51,419 bases of DNA, taken from assembly GCA_964511405.1 (NCBI GenBank), contig CAZEFK010000012.1:1-51419 (forward strand), in the 5' to 3' direction. Position 1 is the first letter of the stretch; each line of letters begins with the position of its first letter. Both the position numbers and the translations under genes were made by a program. The notes beneath the pieces are model-generated. The model was given only the letters and a program-made list of their open reading frames with translations, was not told where the DNA came from and made no database searches. Shown in pieces: positions 50,918-51,419 of the stretch. This DNA is from CAZEFK01 sp964511405 (lineage in GTDB: Bacteria > Pseudomonadota > Alphaproteobacteria > Elsterales > Elsteraceae).

Positions 50918-51419
50918 ATGGCTCGAGAGTTCGGCGATATCCGGCTGGACGCGGTGTCGCGCGTGTTCGGCGGCTTCCGCGCCCTGCACGCGTTGACGCT
51001 CACGATCGCCGAGGGCGAGTTCATCGCCCTGCTCGGGCCGTCGGGCTGCGGCAAGTCGACGGCGCTCAACTGCCTGGCCGGCCTGCTGCCCCTGACCGAC
51101 GGCAGCATCTGGGTCGGCGACCGGCGCATCGACGTTCTGCCGCCGGAGCAGCGCGGCTTCGGCATGGTGTTCCAGAACTATGCCCTGTTCCCGCACATGA
51201 CGGTGCGCCGGAACATCGGCTTCGGCCTGGCCATGCGCGGCACGCCCAAGGCCGAAGCCCGCCGCCGGGTCGAGGAGGCGCTGCAGCTGGTCCAGCTCGG
51301 CGCTCACGGCGACAAGCTGCCGGGCCAGCTGTCGGGCGGCCAGCAGCAGCGCGTGGCGATCGCCCGCGCCATCGTGATCCAGCCGCCGCTGGTGCTGATG
51401 GACGAGCCGCTGTCGAACC
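50918..51419 (+). CDS. ABC transporter ATP-binding protein (PotA/UgpC/FbpC type), 3' end beyond window
   Basis: The first 167 residues of an importer ATPase. Walker A GPSGCGKST at 40-48, Q-loop MVFQNYALFPH at 83-93, signature LSGGQ at 138-142, Walker B LVLMDEP at 158-164; the window ends two residues later. The regulatory C-terminal domain is not visible. It is the partner of the binding protein just upstream. Confidence 0.92.
   Translation, partial: MAREFGDIRLDAVSRVFGGFRALHALTLTIAEGEFIALLGPSGCGKSTALNCLAGLLPLTDGSIWVGDRRIDVLPPEQRGFGMVFQNYALFPHMTVRRNIGFGLAMRGTPKAEARRRVEEALQLVQLGAHGDKLPGQLSGGQQQRVAIARAIVIQPPLVLMDEPLSN

Overview
The window is about 51 kb of densely coded, GC-rich DNA. Most of it reads near 70% G+C, with short intergenic gaps, many TGATG or ATGA stop/start overlaps and no gap above 300 bases. 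Many ABC importers for sugars and amino acids, GntR/LacI/LysR/MarR regulators, two chemoreceptors, and an arsenic operon using an aquaporin instead of ArsB together suggest a free-living soil- or plant-associated alphaproteobacterium (Rhodospirillales or Hyphomicrobiales in the broad sense). This is inferred from gene content only; there is no rRNA or tRNA in the window.

Left edge (1-1823): a lower-GC segment (about 47-57% in the lines I counted) holds the 3' part of an AAA/ABC-type ATPase and a Toprim-like partner. It is a likely horizontally acquired defence-type pair whose ATPase reading frame is broken or incomplete at its 5' end. GC rises sharply at about 1820.

1824-9833: a GABA or omega-amino-acid catabolic unit (succinate-semialdehyde dehydrogenase, class III aminotransferase, MDR oxidoreductase) ends tail to tail with a MarR regulator. 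Then come a repeat-built protein of unknown function, a small exported protein, a SCO1/SenC copper chaperone and a membrane protein.

9030-15041 (minus strand): a sugar operon runs permease, permease, TIM-barrel epimerase, Gfo/Idh dehydrogenase, TPR/glycosyltransferase-like protein, membrane protein. It has no local binding protein or ATPase. 15153-18021 holds an alpha/beta hydrolase, an orphan branched-chain-type binding protein and a MarR regulator. 18212-20374 is a large chemoreceptor.

20480-26826: a LacI regulator faces a divergent sugar operon (Gfo/Idh, binding protein, two permeases, ThuA-like protein) across a perfect 14-bp LacI-type operator. A REP-like inverted doublet lies inside the operon. 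26876-28642: TetR faces a YciI-like gene and a Tag-like glycosylase across twin operators.

28692-34556: a minus-strand operon (RraA-type aldolase, class I aminotransferase, glutamate-type binding protein, two permeases, ATPase) faces a LysR gene. The aldolase carries the E-X20-R-D motif, so uptake, transamination and aldol cleavage of a 4-substituted glutamate is a reasonable hypothesis. An MFS transporter, a small unknown ORF and a PAS / degenerate GGDEF / EAL phosphodiesterase follow.

37981-39610: an arsR-arsC-aquaporin operon whose promoter and operator appear to place the transcription start on the arsR ATG (leaderless). 39814-42500 holds a Cache-type chemoreceptor, a DUF305 protein and a small exported protein.

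42516-49560 (minus strand): a six-gene sugar-acid operon runs D-mannonate dehydratase, AGE-family isomerase, UxaA-type dehydratase, HSL-type esterase, GntR/FCD regulator, MscS channel with a cyclic-nucleotide-binding domain. Divergent from it, a binding protein and a truncated ABC ATPase run off the right edge.
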